Shown: positions 49,682-58,443, numbered from the stretch's first letter. The stretch: DNA of 64,000 nt from Bacillota bacterium (GCA_023443315.1 JAEZVA010000057.1:8451-72450); one strand, 5' to 3'. Notes: generated from the sequence alone by a model not told the origin. Program-made: numbers and translations.

Positions 49682-50308
49682 ATGGACGTATACGAGGCGA
49701 TATGCAGCCGCAGAACCGTGCGCGAGTTTGACCAAAGACGGATTGAGAGCGAGGTACTAGAACGCATCCTGTCGGCGGGGCTTCGTGCGCCGAGCAACGA
49801 CCACATGCGCAGCTGGGAGTTTATTGTTTTAGACGACCCGACCGTGCGCCTGCAGGTGATAAAGCCGATTCCAAAGACCTTTTCCACAAAGCAGGTGGAG
49901 GGCATTCTCGAAAACTGGGGGCTTCGTGACGAAACCCAACGCGCGATGTACCTTGACGCAATACCCAAGCAGTACGCCATGCTGCTGGGTGCCCCGCGCC
50001 TGATTCTGCCCTTGTTTCGGCAGGTGACCCCGCTGTTAAAGCCCGGTTCGCTGAGCGACCTGAACGGCTTTGCATCGGTATGGTGCTGCATCGAAAACAT
50101 CCTAATCGCGGCGGCATCGGAGGGGATACACGGCGTAACGAGAATCCCGTTTGATAAGGAGCAGAAGATACTCCGCGAGATTTTAGCAATACCAGATGAC
50201 TACATGATGCCCTGCTTTTTAGCGCTCGGCTATCCTGCACCGAATGCGGCGCAGTATAAGCAGTTTGAATATAGCGCCAAACAAAAGATTCATGTGAACA
50301 GGTGGTAA
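49682..50308 (+). CDS. Nitroreductase-family flavoprotein
   Basis: A 208-residue FMN enzyme. It opens with YEAICSRRTVREFDQR, the FMN-phosphate binding Arg/Ser block of nitroreductases, then GLRAPSNDHMRSWEFIV and, near the end, EGIHGVTRIPF and LALGYPAPNA. It should reduce nitro groups, quinones or similar substrates with NAD(P)H. ATG 49682 follows GGGGAGG at eight bases; the longer frame to 49604 lacks this. It has its own promoter. Confidence 0.92.
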   Translation: MDVYEAICSRRTVREFDQRRIESEVLERILSAGLRAPSNDHMRSWEFIVLDDPTVRLQVIKPIPKTFSTKQVEGILENWGLRDETQRAMYLDAIPKQYAMLLGAPRLILPLFRQVTPLLKPGSLSDLNGFASVWCCIENILIAAASEGIHGVTRIPFDKEQKILREILAIPDDYMMPCFLALGYPAPNAAQYKQFEYSAKQKIHVNRW

Positions 50309-50405
50309 CATAACACAGAGGAACTGCAAGGGTTTTATTTGAATATGATGTATGGCAGCGGCTTTGCACACAGGGTACATAGCTCATAGAAAGGAGGTGT
50401 ACCTT

Positions 50406-50495
50406 ATGGGGTGTAGAAATTGCTGCCGCCGCTGGCGTAGTGGCTGGGCATGGACCGGGAATTCCTGGCGATGCTGCCGCGGGCCAATCTGCTAA
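50406..50495 (+). CDS. 29-residue Cys/Trp/Arg-rich mini-protein
   Basis: A short gene in the 342-base gap after the nitroreductase. It has one of the strongest ribosome sites of the window, AAAGGAGGTG (50390-50399), six bases before ATG. The 29 residues include six Cys (positions 3, 6, 7, 23, 24, 29), four Trp and seven Arg, and start MGCRNCCRRWRSGWAW. The Cys clusters at both ends suggest a disulfide or metal-bound knot. No family is recognised. It may be co-transcribed with the nitroreductase, and a hairpin follows at 50563. Not proven to be translated. Confidence 0.6.
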   Translation: MGCRNCCRRWRSGWAWTGNSWRCCRGPIC

Positions 50496-50562
50496 ACCTG
50501 CATCAACGTTTGTGTAGCATAAGCATGATAGAAATACGACGCACCTTATGAACCAATATAAT

Positions 50563-50590
50563 CGGAGCACCTGCCTTTGTGGGTGCTCCG
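50563..50590. terminator. Terminator-like hairpin between mini-protein and helicase genes
   Basis: CGGAGCACC (50563-50571) pairs perfectly with GGTGCTCCG (50582-50590). The T-content after it is modest (GTTACTATTTTG) so strength is uncertain. It lies between two genes that converge. Confidence 0.6.
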
Positions 50591-50650
50591 GTTACTATTT
50601 TGTGATAAAGCCAATAGACTAAAAAAGGCGAAAGGGAAGGTGGCTGCAGT

Positions 50651-53020
50651 TTACTGACCCATCTGCCAAAACTCCTTGAGCGACTGCGCAACCTGCGCCG
50701 TGGATTTTGCGTTTAGGCAGCCGTGCCAGTGCGTGGGGAACAGCGCAAGGTAGTCCCGCCTGGCAAACCGACGGTCTATCAGCACCACCACGCCGCGGTC
50801 GTCCTCTCCACGGATGACCCTGCCCGCTGCCTGCAGTACCTTGTTCATGCCCGGGTACATATACGCGTACTCAAAGCCCATACTGTTTTCACGGGCAAAG
50901 TAATCGCGCACGATGTCCTGCTCAGGGTTAAGCTGCGCAAGCCCCACCCCGACGATAATGGTTCCAATCAGCCGTTCGCCCTGCAGGTCTACGCCTTCGC
51001 TGAACGCACCGCCCATCACCGCAAAGCCCACCAGCGTTTGGTCGGACTGCGCCTCGAACCGCGCGAGGAAATCCTCACGCTCGGGTTCGGTCATGCCCTG
51101 ACGCTGCATAAGGGTGGGGATGTGGGGATAAAGGGAAACAAACAAGCCGTACACCTGTTCTAAGTACCCGTAGGACGGAAAGTACACCATATAGTTGCCA
51201 GTGCGCCCCTGTACCGTTGCGGCAATAATCTCTGTCACCTGATCGTAGCTGCCCTCCCGGTCGCGATAGGCGGTAGACACGGTGCTGCACAACAAAAGGC
51301 GCAGCCGGTCGGGGTCAAACGGGGAGGGCAGCCGGAGTGTCTCATCCTGCTCGCGCCCGCCGAGTATCTCCTTATAGTAATGAAGCGGGGTCAGCGTGGC
51401 GGAGAATAAAACCGCGCTGCGTGCCCGCGACAACGCCCTGTTTAACAGTGCGCTTGGGTCTACACACAGCAGCTTCACCCGCTCGTCGTGGTTGTTTGTG
51501 TCAATGAGCGTGACATAGCGGCTGTCAAACAGCTCGGCGGTGCGGGCAAAGGTAAGGCAGTCAAAATACAGCTGCAGGATGTCGTCGTAGCGGTCGTTGC
51601 CCTTGTCGTGCTCTTTTAGCCAGCGTTCCAGCTCGTTTGCCGCGTGGTCGCTCGAGTAGTACAGCTCCTCGCACAGCCCCTGCTGCACCGCTGTTTTGCT
51701 ATTGTCGGGGCACTCTAAGGCTAGGGCGGCAAACGCCTTGATGACGGCACCGAGCCGCTTACAAAGTCGCGGTGCGCTTTTGCCCAGTGCCCGCTTAATG
51801 CCGCTAAACTGCCTGCGAGAAAGCTCGGCGGAGAACATCTCCCGCGCGCGGTCAACCAAATTATGCGCCTCGTCTACCAAAAACACGCATTCGCAGGACG
51901 CGTCTTCTTGGGCAAAGAACCGCTTGAGGTACACACGCGGGTCAAAGGCATAGTTGTAGTCGCAGATAACGACGTCCGCCCACAGCGTGGCGTCGAGCGA
52001 AAGCTCAAACGGGCAGACGGTGTGCTGCTTTGCGTACTGCTCCACCGTTTCGCGCGTGATGTCGTCGTTGTTATTTATCAGTTCGTGCAGGGCGGCGTTA
52101 ATGCGGTTAAAATGCCCCTTGGCGTACGGGCAGCCCTCGGGGGTGCAGGAGGGGGTGTCTAAAAAGCAGATCTTCTCCTTTGCGGTGAGCGTGACGCTTT
52201 TCAGGCGTAGACCGACGTCTCGCAGGCGGCAGAGCGCCTCCCTTGCCACGGCGCGGGTGATGGTCTTGGCTGTTAAGTAAAACAGCTTTTCACACATCCC
52301 CTCCCCCATCGCCTTGATGGCGGGGAACAGGGTGGACATCGTCTTGCCGATGCCGGTAGGTGCCTGTGCAAACAGCCGCGTTCCGTCACGCAGTGCGTGG
52401 TAGGTCTTTGCCGTAAGCGCGCGTTGCCCCGCACGGTACCGCGCAAACGGGAACTCGAGCGCACGAATCGATTCATCCCGCAGCTCACCCCACGAGGCGG
52501 TCATGCGCGCCCAGTCAAGGTAGCCCTGCACAAGCCCCTCAAAGAATTCACGGAGCGCAGGGAATGAAAAGCAGCGGGTGAGGATGCGTATCTCCTCCGT
52601 GTCGGCATGCACATAGGTAAGCTGCACGTCAACCTCGGGTAAGTCTTCCTGCTCTGCCAGCATAAACGCGTAGCACTGCGCCTGCGCCCAGTGCACCGCG
52701 CTTTGGTCTTGCTCCAGCTCATCAAGCGGCAGGGTGGTGGATTTAATCTCGTCTATGGTCACCCTGCCGTCCTTATCCAGTACGCCGTCCGCGCGCCCGA
52801 TGACGGTAAACGTCAGCTCGTCAAGCTCGGCACTGCGGCGAAAGTATACCTCGGCACGGTCGTTTTCTCCGTACGCCTTTTGCAGCTTGCGGTGCAGGCG
52901 CGCGCCGTCCGCCAGACGGTCACGTCCGGTAAAGCGGTTATCCAGATTGCCGGAGCGCATCAAAAACTCCACCAGCGTGCGAACCGATATTTTTATTTCC
53001 CGCTTGTTTTGCTGCTCCAT
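50651..53020 (-). CDS. PDDEXK nuclease-Rad3/DinG-type helicase fusion
   Basis: A 789-residue superfamily 2 helicase. The N-terminal ~180 residues resemble a RecB/Cas4-like nuclease: GRADGVLDKDG then TIDEIKSTT gives the D...ExK pattern. The helicase core has Walker A APTGIGKT ending near residue 227 and DEAH at 383-386 (LVDEAHNLVD). Between them lie four Cys (KICFLDTPSC, EGCPYAKG and VCPFEL), as in the 4Fe-4S cluster of XPD/DinG. Motif VI-like QAAGRVIRGEDDRGVV is near the C terminus. It should unwind 5'-3' and probably process repair intermediates. Similar fusions occur in Clostridia without known pathway. Confidence 0.88.
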   Translation of the reverse strand: MEQQNKREIKISVRTLVEFLMRSGNLDNRFTGRDRLADGARLHRKLQKAYGENDRAEVYFRRSAELDELTFTVIGRADGVLDKDGRVTIDEIKSTTLPLDELEQDQSAVHWAQAQCYAFMLAEQEDLPEVDVQLTYVHADTEEIRILTRCFSFPALREFFEGLVQGYLDWARMTASWGELRDESIRALEFPFARYRAGQRALTAKTYHALRDGTRLFAQAPTGIGKTMSTLFPAIKAMGEGMCEKLFYLTAKTITRAVAREALCRLRDVGLRLKSVTLTAKEKICFLDTPSCTPEGCPYAKGHFNRINAALHELINNNDDITRETVEQYAKQHTVCPFELSLDATLWADVVICDYNYAFDPRVYLKRFFAQEDASCECVFLVDEAHNLVDRAREMFSAELSRRQFSGIKRALGKSAPRLCKRLGAVIKAFAALALECPDNSKTAVQQGLCEELYYSSDHAANELERWLKEHDKGNDRYDDILQLYFDCLTFARTAELFDSRYVTLIDTNNHDERVKLLCVDPSALLNRALSRARSAVLFSATLTPLHYYKEILGGREQDETLRLPSPFDPDRLRLLLCSTVSTAYRDREGSYDQVTEIIAATVQGRTGNYMVYFPSYGYLEQVYGLFVSLYPHIPTLMQRQGMTEPEREDFLARFEAQSDQTLVGFAVMGGAFSEGVDLQGERLIGTIIVGVGLAQLNPEQDIVRDYFARENSMGFEYAYMYPGMNKVLQAAGRVIRGEDDRGVVVLIDRRFARRDYLALFPTHWHGCLNAKSTAQVAQSLKEFWQMGQ

Positions 53021-53138
53021 CCGTCACTCACATCCGCAAACATATATTCGATTTTATTATACGTCGAGGGCAAAAAAATAACAAGCAATTCTTTGTGTGA
53101 ACTGCCTGCTATTGTTTGTATGTATCTCGTTTACATAG

Positions 53139-53873
53139 TTAGTCGGTTGTGCCTTGGCTGCCACCAACCACCGACATGCTCGGGAACACCTCGGCAAGGT
53201 AGTCGTCGGGGTACTTCTCATCAAGCAGCTGCTGTATCGGGTTTGTGGGGGGGATGCCGATGCGACGATGTGCCTGACGGTTAACCGCAAGGGCGGAAAG
53301 GGTGATGTTCACCAGCATAAATACCGCAAGGGCAAAGGTAAGCGGCTGCCCCCATTTTATCGGAATCCGCTCTATCAGCGACGACAGGGCGGGGAAGATG
53401 CACCGCATCCACACAACGCCGAGCATCCCCCAAAATAGCATATACAGCAGGTTGGTGCGCCCGTGAATGTTCAGCAGCATGTGGCTGTAATCCCACGACA
53501 CGGTGCCAAAAAGGCTTTCTTGCATGTAGCTTACCACATATTCAAACACGCCGCCCACCAGTGCGCTGCCCACAAATACAACACCGTCGCCTTTTTCGGC
53601 TATACGGTATAAGGCGACTGTCATGAGCACGGCACCTACACCGTAAACGGGGTTAAACGGACCGTACAAAACCCCCACGCGGCTTTGCAGCGCATGGTTG
53701 TTGATAAGGCAGAGCGTCGTTTCAAGCACCACGCCCACAAAGCAGCCGATGAAAAAGATCCAAAACAGCTTTTCCTTGCACAGCCCTTTGGCAAACACGT
53801 GGCTTGTGTGCTGCGCCGTTTGCGATACCTCCCGCGTCTGAGCGGGCAGGCAACGTTCGGTTTGCGTCTGCAT
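53139..53873 (-). CDS. CmpB-type membrane protein ('putative ABC transporter permease')
   Basis: A 244-residue membrane protein with about five hydrophobic segments and charged ends. The block GVLYGPFNPVYGVGAVLMTV, preceded by FFIGCFVGVVLETTLCLI, marks the CmpB-like family often labelled ABC permease although no ATPase partner is usual, and none is present here. A cytoplasmic N-terminal stretch of ~30 residues and a long C-terminal tail (LLDEKYPDDYLAEVFPSMS) flank the core. GGAGGTGAT gives a near-ideal ribosome site. Function unknown. Confidence 0.82.
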   Translation of the reverse strand: MQTQTERCLPAQTREVSQTAQHTSHVFAKGLCKEKLFWIFFIGCFVGVVLETTLCLINNHALQSRVGVLYGPFNPVYGVGAVLMTVALYRIAEKGDGVVFVGSALVGGVFEYVVSYMQESLFGTVSWDYSHMLLNIHGRTNLLYMLFWGMLGVVWMRCIFPALSSLIERIPIKWGQPLTFALAVFMLVNITLSALAVNRQAHRRIGIPPTNPIQQLLDEKYPDDYLAEVFPSMSVVGGSQGTTD

Positions 53874-53965
53874 AATCTATCACCTCCGGTTAATCAACCA
53901 ACTATAAAACGAGTACATCAGTCATATTACTTCATACATTTATGGGGTTTTTTCCATATTACTAT

Positions 53966-53994
53966 ATTATATCATCACTTACAAATATATTAAA
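53966..53994 (-). promoter_or_regulatory. Possible promoter of the CmpB-type gene
   Basis: Minus-strand TTTAAT (53994-53989) and TATAAT (53971-53966) are 17 bases apart, about 90 bases before the start codon. Confidence 0.5.
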
Positions 53995-54022
53995 TTTGAT
54001 GCCGCGCATTTTTCAGTGGATT

Positions 54023-54050
54023 TTGCACCCAAAACATGATATGTTATTAT
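54023..54050 (+). promoter_or_regulatory. Possible promoter of the PfkB kinase gene
   Basis: TTGCAC (54023-54028) and TATTAT (54045-54050) are 16 bases apart, with about 107 bases to the start codon. Confidence 0.45.
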
Positions 54051-54157
54051 TAGCAAAAGGTGAGGTGCGCCGCTATTTGTTAAAAATTTAACGCATTCAG
54101 GGCGCAGGCTAGGGGCAAAGCCTTGCTTAAACAAATCGAAAGGGTACGGGTGCAAAG

Positions 54158-55081
54158 ATGATCTATACCATTACGCTTAATCCGTCGCTGGACTATGTGG
54201 TGGGGCTTAAGACGCTTCGGGTGGGCGAGGTAAACCGCGCCGAGCACGAGGCAATCTATCCCGGCGGCAAGGGCATTAACGTGTCGGTGATGCTGGCAAG
54301 GCTGGGGCTGCCCACCGTCGCGCTTGGGGTTACGGCGGGCTTTACGGGCGAGCAGATTACCCGCCTGCTTGGCGGCTGTGGCTGCCCCCACGATTTTGTC
54401 ACCGCGCTGCAGGGCATCTCGCGCCTGAGTGTGAAGATATTGTCGGGCGGTGAGACCGAGATCAACGGCTGCGGTCCCGTCATAACGCAGGAGGAGCTAA
54501 GTGCCGTGCTGCTGCGCCTTGGCGGTGTGGGGTCGGGCGATGTGGTGGTGCTCTCGGGCAGCGTGCCCAAAACCGCACCCGCCGACGCCTACGAGCAGAT
54601 ACTATCCTACTGCGCCGCACGCGGGGCAAGCCTTGCGGTGGATACCACCGGAGAGCGGCTGCTTGCGTCGCTCTGCCACCGCCCGCTGCTCATTAAGCCA
54701 AACCGCGCGGAGCTTTGCGAGCTGTTTGGCTGCGAGATAGCGACAGCAGAGCAGGTTGTTGCCCATGCACGCCTGCTGCAAGCACGCGGCGCGCGCCATG
54801 TGCTGGTGTCGCTGGGCGGCGACGGCGCGATACTCGTCGCCGAGGATGGCGGGGTGTATCAGGCTTACCCGCCAAAGGGGACGGTACAGTGCACCGTGGG
54901 CGCGGGGGATTCGATGGTGGCGGGCTTCCTTGCGTCGCTTGTGCGGGGCGGGGAGGTGCAAACCGCGTTTGCCCTTGCCATGGCGGCGGGCAGCGCAACC
55001 GCCTACAGTCCGTGGCTGGCAGAGCAGCAAGCGGTACTGGAGCTGGAACACAAGATAACCGTAAACAAGCTGACCATCTAA
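54158..55081 (+). CDS. 1-phosphofructokinase family sugar kinase (PfkB fold)
   Basis: A 307-residue PfkB-family kinase of the FruK/LacC group. It starts IYTITLNPSLDYVVGL, then has the first PfkB signature PGGKGINVSVMLARLG near residue 40 and the second with the catalytic Asp in TVGAGDSMVAGFLASL near residue 255. FruK phosphorylates fructose-1-phosphate; tagatose-6-phosphate kinase is the alternative. The usual fructose PTS gene and DeoR regulator are not adjacent, so the substrate is left open. A terminator follows 11 bases after the stop. Confidence 0.9.
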   Translation: MIYTITLNPSLDYVVGLKTLRVGEVNRAEHEAIYPGGKGINVSVMLARLGLPTVALGVTAGFTGEQITRLLGGCGCPHDFVTALQGISRLSVKILSGGETEINGCGPVITQEELSAVLLRLGGVGSGDVVVLSGSVPKTAPADAYEQILSYCAARGASLAVDTTGERLLASLCHRPLLIKPNRAELCELFGCEIATAEQVVAHARLLQARGARHVLVSLGGDGAILVAEDGGVYQAYPPKGTVQCTVGAGDSMVAGFLASLVRGGEVQTAFALAMAAGSATAYSPWLAEQQAVLELEHKITVNKLTI

Positions 55082-55092
55082 TGACAAAACAA

Positions 55093-55125
55093 AAAAGCGG
55101 CGACCCGCGCAGGGCTGCCGCTTTT
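55093..55125. terminator. Bidirectional terminator between PfkB kinase and HAD genes
   Basis: AAAAGCGGC (55093-55101) pairs perfectly with GCCGCTTTT (55117-55125). A-runs before and T-runs after allow use from both strands. Confidence 0.75.
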
Positions 55126-55143
55126 GTGTTGTGCCTTGGTTTA

Positions 55144-55926
55144 TTACTCGCCGCGCAGGGCTAACAGGTGCGCCGCCGCCTCGGCAAAGCCCGCGCCGCC
55201 CTCGCCCTCGGTTACATAGGCGGGCAGATGGCGCAGGGTAAGGGCAAAGGGGCGGATGTTCGCCACCGCGCACGCGTGGGGGAAGTATTCAAACATCGGC
55301 TCGTCGTTGGGGGAGTCGCCAAAGAACACGACCGTGTCTTTGATATCACTCTCGCCCAGTACCTCGGCGAGGTACAGACGGGTCATCGAAAGCTTGTCGT
55401 ACTGCCCAAACCACGTGTTTACGTGGATGGAGCTGACCTTTGCCTCGGCGCCCATCGAGATGCAGATGTCCTTTATCCGCTCGGCGTCCTCAAACGGCAG
55501 GTAGGGCGGGTCCTCGCGAAAGTCGATGGCAACGTCGTAGATACGGCAAAACTGGTCGGAGGCAACACGGCATCCGGGCACGCCCTGCAGGGCGGCATCG
55601 CGCACGGCGGCAAGCCGCTGCGCAGCGTCCACAGCCACCGACGGGTGGGTGAACACCTGCTTGTGTCCGTCCCGCATATAGTACACAAACGCGCCGTTTT
55701 CGCCCACCACGGCATACACCGGCCACTGGCGCACGATAAGGTCGCACCACCCGGCGGGTCGCCCGGTAACGGGGATGATTACAAGCCCCGCGTCGTGCAG
55801 CCGCCACAGCGCGGCGTAGGCGTCGGCGGTCAGCTTACCGTCGGTGGTGATGGTGTCGTCGATGTCGCACAGCACATAGCGCAGGCGTTTTGCGTCGGCG
55901 GGTGTTAGCGTTGAAAATGGCTTCAT
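55144..55926 (-). CDS. HAD-superfamily hydrolase, Cof/SPP-like (class IIB)
   Basis: A 260-residue phosphatase. The catalytic motif I is LCDIDDTITTDG near residue 20, motif II is IPVTGRPAGWCDL, and motif IV is VFFGDSPNDEPMFEYF, giving the three HAD acids. The cap inserted between motifs II and III is of type IIB, as in sucrose- or mannosyl-phosphoglycerate phosphatases and Cof. The substrate is unknown. The gene is convergent with the PfkB kinase. Confidence 0.88.
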   Translation of the reverse strand: MKPFSTLTPADAKRLRYVLCDIDDTITTDGKLTADAYAALWRLHDAGLVIIPVTGRPAGWCDLIVRQWPVYAVVGENGAFVYYMRDGHKQVFTHPSVAVDAAQRLAAVRDAALQGVPGCRVASDQFCRIYDVAIDFREDPPYLPFEDAERIKDICISMGAEAKVSSIHVNTWFGQYDKLSMTRLYLAEVLGESDIKDTVVFFGDSPNDEPMFEYFPHACAVANIRPFALTLRHLPAYVTEGEGGAGFAEAAAHLLALRGE

Positions 55927-56058
55927 GGCTTTGGGCTTCCTTTCCGGTGTGGGTTACGGTGGTACTATTATCTCACATCGGGCGGGAAGATGCAATTTGG
56001 GGTGGGGGGGTATTAACAAATGCGAAAAGAGCTGCATATATAACAAAGAAACTTAATA

Positions 56059-56871
56059 CTATATTAGTTTGTATTTTTCACTTATGTATTCTGCAACCTT
56101 GTATAATTCTGGATGCAATGAAGCTTTTGATATTCCAAAGCATGATAGCTGGTCTATTATTATATTTTTACTGTTTTTATCAATAACGATTTCTTGAACA
56201 TCGCTTTTTGCAATTTCCTTTTGTCCCAAGCCAAAAATGATAAATGCTCCGCTTTGTCTAATTATCCGTGCATTAACTTTTCGTGGAATGAAAACGTAGT
56301 TTTTTAGTAAATCAGCTGGGTCTATGATATTTTCAAAAGCTGGTTTTTCCTTTTTTATCTCATGTAATAGCCTCTTTATTATGAGTTCTTCATTGAACTC
56401 AGATATTGTTGATTTTTCTGCCAATTCTCTAATAGTTATCTTCTCATCGTATTTAAAACGTGGCAGTGATGACAATATAGATATAGTATCACTATCAAAT
56501 CTCTTAATATTTATTTCTTCAGATTGTATTACATACACTGCACCATTTACATCAGGATTACTTGCACAAGCAAAATACAGCGCTACTAAAGCATTTGTTG
56601 TAACGTCTAATAATCGGGTTGGTACTCCATAGTGTTGCATTTTTGATAGGATCTCATTATGCAACTGACAATCATCAAATTCATGAGCACATTCGGTCAT
56701 AATTTCATTATAGATTTTGTGTTCACTAGTTTCCTTTCCTTCGCGAAATACAGACGGGGTTAATTTATATTCATCAATGTTACTTTGACCTCTGTAAAAA
56801 ATGTTGCCTTGCTTTTTTTTATTTAATCTAGGAAGCTCATTAAAAAATGATTCAAGTTTGTCAACTGGCAT
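56059..56871 (-). CDS. FRG domain-containing protein
   Basis: A 270-residue protein with a C-terminal or central FRG domain: FYRGQS at residues 25-30 (the Phe-Arg-Gly name motif with an inserted Tyr), LTPSVFRE, then QHYGVPTRLLDVTTNALVAL near residue 88. The FRG domain is found in mobile and defence-linked loci, and its activity is not established. Coding is AT-rich, unlike the ~54% GC surroundings. TAGGAGG gives a strong ribosome site. It lies 62 bases after the 414-residue gene on the same strand, so the two form an operon and probably a toxin/antitoxin-like or defence pair (inference). Confidence 0.85.
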   Translation of the reverse strand: MPVDKLESFFNELPRLNKKKQGNIFYRGQSNIDEYKLTPSVFREGKETSEHKIYNEIMTECAHEFDDCQLHNEILSKMQHYGVPTRLLDVTTNALVALYFACASNPDVNGAVYVIQSEEINIKRFDSDTISILSSLPRFKYDEKITIRELAEKSTISEFNEELIIKRLLHEIKKEKPAFENIIDPADLLKNYVFIPRKVNARIIRQSGAFIIFGLGQKEIAKSDVQEIVIDKNSKNIIIDQLSCFGISKASLHPELYKVAEYISEKYKLI

Positions 56872-56933
56872 TCTATCTTCCTCCTACATAAATTTTCTTA
56901 CAACACCACTAAATACTGAATTATTATTTACTT

Positions 56934-58178
56934 TTAATAGTTCACAATATTTTCTCCTGAAATAAGGTTTTCAGGAACAGGTACATTTTTAGCTAATGGA
57001 TGGTTAGAAAACAAAAGTCTAATAGATCTAATAGCATTATAAGTATTATTGATTAAATCAATCTGTTTTTTGTATAGGTTAATATCATATTTGTCAGAGA
57101 TTATTTTATGGGCAGGTGTTTGGCGTTCTTTTCGTATTTCTTTTAAAGGATTAATAATTAACTCTTTAATGTTTTCCGTGCTATGTATATTTTTACACAA
57201 CCATTCTTCAAGCATTCCTAAACTTCCTTTTTCTTTTCCGTGTTGATCACATCTGCTTATCTTAGTAATATTTTTCGCTGATTCTAAAAATGCATTATAT
57301 GAAATATTATGAACAACCATTTTCTCCAACACTGAAACAAAATCATAATAGTTTTTTAAGGTAGGCAAGAAAATGTTTCTATATCCCTGAGGTATTACTG
57401 AAAAGTCTTTTCCGAATGTTCTAATAAATAAATCTGGAATTCCCATAGCTTTACACTGATTATTAATCACGGTCATTTCGTCAATTACTGCATGGAAAAT
57501 CCATGTTTTTGTTACCCAGCTACCGTGTATTAAATTGTCAACAAATCCAGTCGCTATTTTACAATTATCTTGCCTTGAAAGTTCATATCCTTTCCAAAGC
57601 ATTTGTTTTTTAGATGATAGTTTTGCTAAATCATAAACAAAAACTCCTATTGCTCTTTCTAAATTATCTCCTTCAATGTAAGCCATCCCATAATCTTTTA
57701 TATATTCGTCTTCAATAGATTCATCTTCGCAGTATTCATCTTTCGGGTATATATTACCCCTATAGCCACTATCCATAATAAGAAACTTAGGGTTGCTAAC
57801 GTATCTTTCTAAAATTTCTATGCTAAAATAAGTTATTTTAAATTGCTTTTCGCCTTTCTGCATTTGCTCAGTATAAGGACGACTATGATCATGAGGAATA
57901 TCCTTAAGTGCTTTACGAGTTGGGTATAGTACAGAATAATTTGATGTTTTGGATATATTGTCTTTTTGTCTCTCTATGGGAATATTTAAATCAAATGCTT
58001 TAATATGGGGATTTAAAGTTTCTTTGTCAGATAAGACTTCAATCATCTCATCATCAATTAGTTCACATAAAATATTAAAGTTATAGTTTTGCATTTGATA
58101 TATAGGCAAACCGTTAAAGTCACAAGATTCTAAATAATACTCAATTATTTCATTAAGTACATGTTCTTTTTCTAACAT
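56934..58178 (-). CDS. Unrecognised 414-residue protein with HEPN-like R-x4-H motif
   Basis: No family is recognised with certainty. The protein is soluble, acidic to neutral and rich in Lys, Asn, Ile. The N-terminal ~300 residues have an alpha/beta look (IMDSGYRGNIY, YIEGDNLERAIGVFVYDL, SVIPQGYRNIFLP). The C-terminal ~80 residues are helical and carry RQTPAH at 352-357, preceded by PLKEIRKE and followed by KIISDKYD, which fits the R-x4-H motif and neighbourhood of HEPN ribonucleases. That reading is inference from one motif. The gene is AT-rich, ~30% GC by eye, first of a two-gene operon with the FRG gene, beside tRNA-Lys, the usual setting of a horizontally acquired defence cassette. Confidence 0.7.
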   Translation of the reverse strand: MLEKEHVLNEIIEYYLESCDFNGLPIYQMQNYNFNILCELIDDEMIEVLSDKETLNPHIKAFDLNIPIERQKDNISKTSNYSVLYPTRKALKDIPHDHSRPYTEQMQKGEKQFKITYFSIEILERYVSNPKFLIMDSGYRGNIYPKDEYCEDESIEDEYIKDYGMAYIEGDNLERAIGVFVYDLAKLSSKKQMLWKGYELSRQDNCKIATGFVDNLIHGSWVTKTWIFHAVIDEMTVINNQCKAMGIPDLFIRTFGKDFSVIPQGYRNIFLPTLKNYYDFVSVLEKMVVHNISYNAFLESAKNITKISRCDQHGKEKGSLGMLEEWLCKNIHSTENIKELIINPLKEIRKERQTPAHKIISDKYDINLYKKQIDLINNTYNAIRSIRLLFSNHPLAKNVPVPENLISGENIVNY

Positions 58179-58225
58179 TTAATCATCTCATTTCACTTAA
58201 TGCTAACTTGTTTTACGAGTTCCAC

Positions 58226-58253
58226 AATATAGCTACCCCACCGCGCCCATCAA
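58226..58253 (-). promoter_or_regulatory. Possible promoter of the AT-rich two-gene operon
   Basis: Minus-strand TTGATG (58253-58248) and TATATT (58231-58226) are 16 bases apart, with a GC-rich spacer. Weak match. Confidence 0.35.
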
Positions 58254-58302
58254 CAATTTCCCACAAATCCAGTAAAATAACCCCACTCATCCCCAATATA
58301 TC

Positions 58303-58354
58303 ACAAAAAAAGCAAAAACAAAAGGTCTCAAACGAAATTCGCTTGAGACCTTTT
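58303..58354 (-). terminator. Terminator of the tRNA-Lys transcript
   Basis: AAAAGGTCTCAA (58320-58331) pairs perfectly with TTGAGACCTTTT (58343-58354), with an inner CGAA/TTCG helix. On the minus strand it is followed by a long T-rich stretch. Confidence 0.8.
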
Positions 58355-58367
58355 GCTAATTACAATC

Positions 58368-58443
58368 TGGTGAACCATCGGAGATTCGAACTCCGGACAC
58401 CCTGATTAAAAGTCAGGTGCTCTGCCGACTGAGCTAATGGTTC
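58368..58443 (-). tRNA. tRNA-Lys (TTT)
   Basis: Read on the minus strand this is a complete 76-nt tRNA with encoded CCA. The anticodon loop is ACTTTTA, giving TTT, and acceptor GAACCAT pairs with ATGGTTC. The T-arm reads GGAGTTCGAATCTCC. It borders the AT-rich island at 56.0-58.2 kb, and tRNA genes are common insertion points, but no duplicate of its 3' end was found across the island. Confidence 0.96.

Noticed and set aside
50450..50550. Alternative short frame beginning MDREFLAML overlapping the mini-protein
   Set aside because: It has no ribosome site, whereas the Cys-rich frame starting at 50406 has a near-perfect one.
55990..58443. Integrative element with att sites at tRNA-Lys
   Set aside because: No integrase and no duplicate of the tRNA 3' end were found at the left side, so insertion at the tRNA remains only a possibility.
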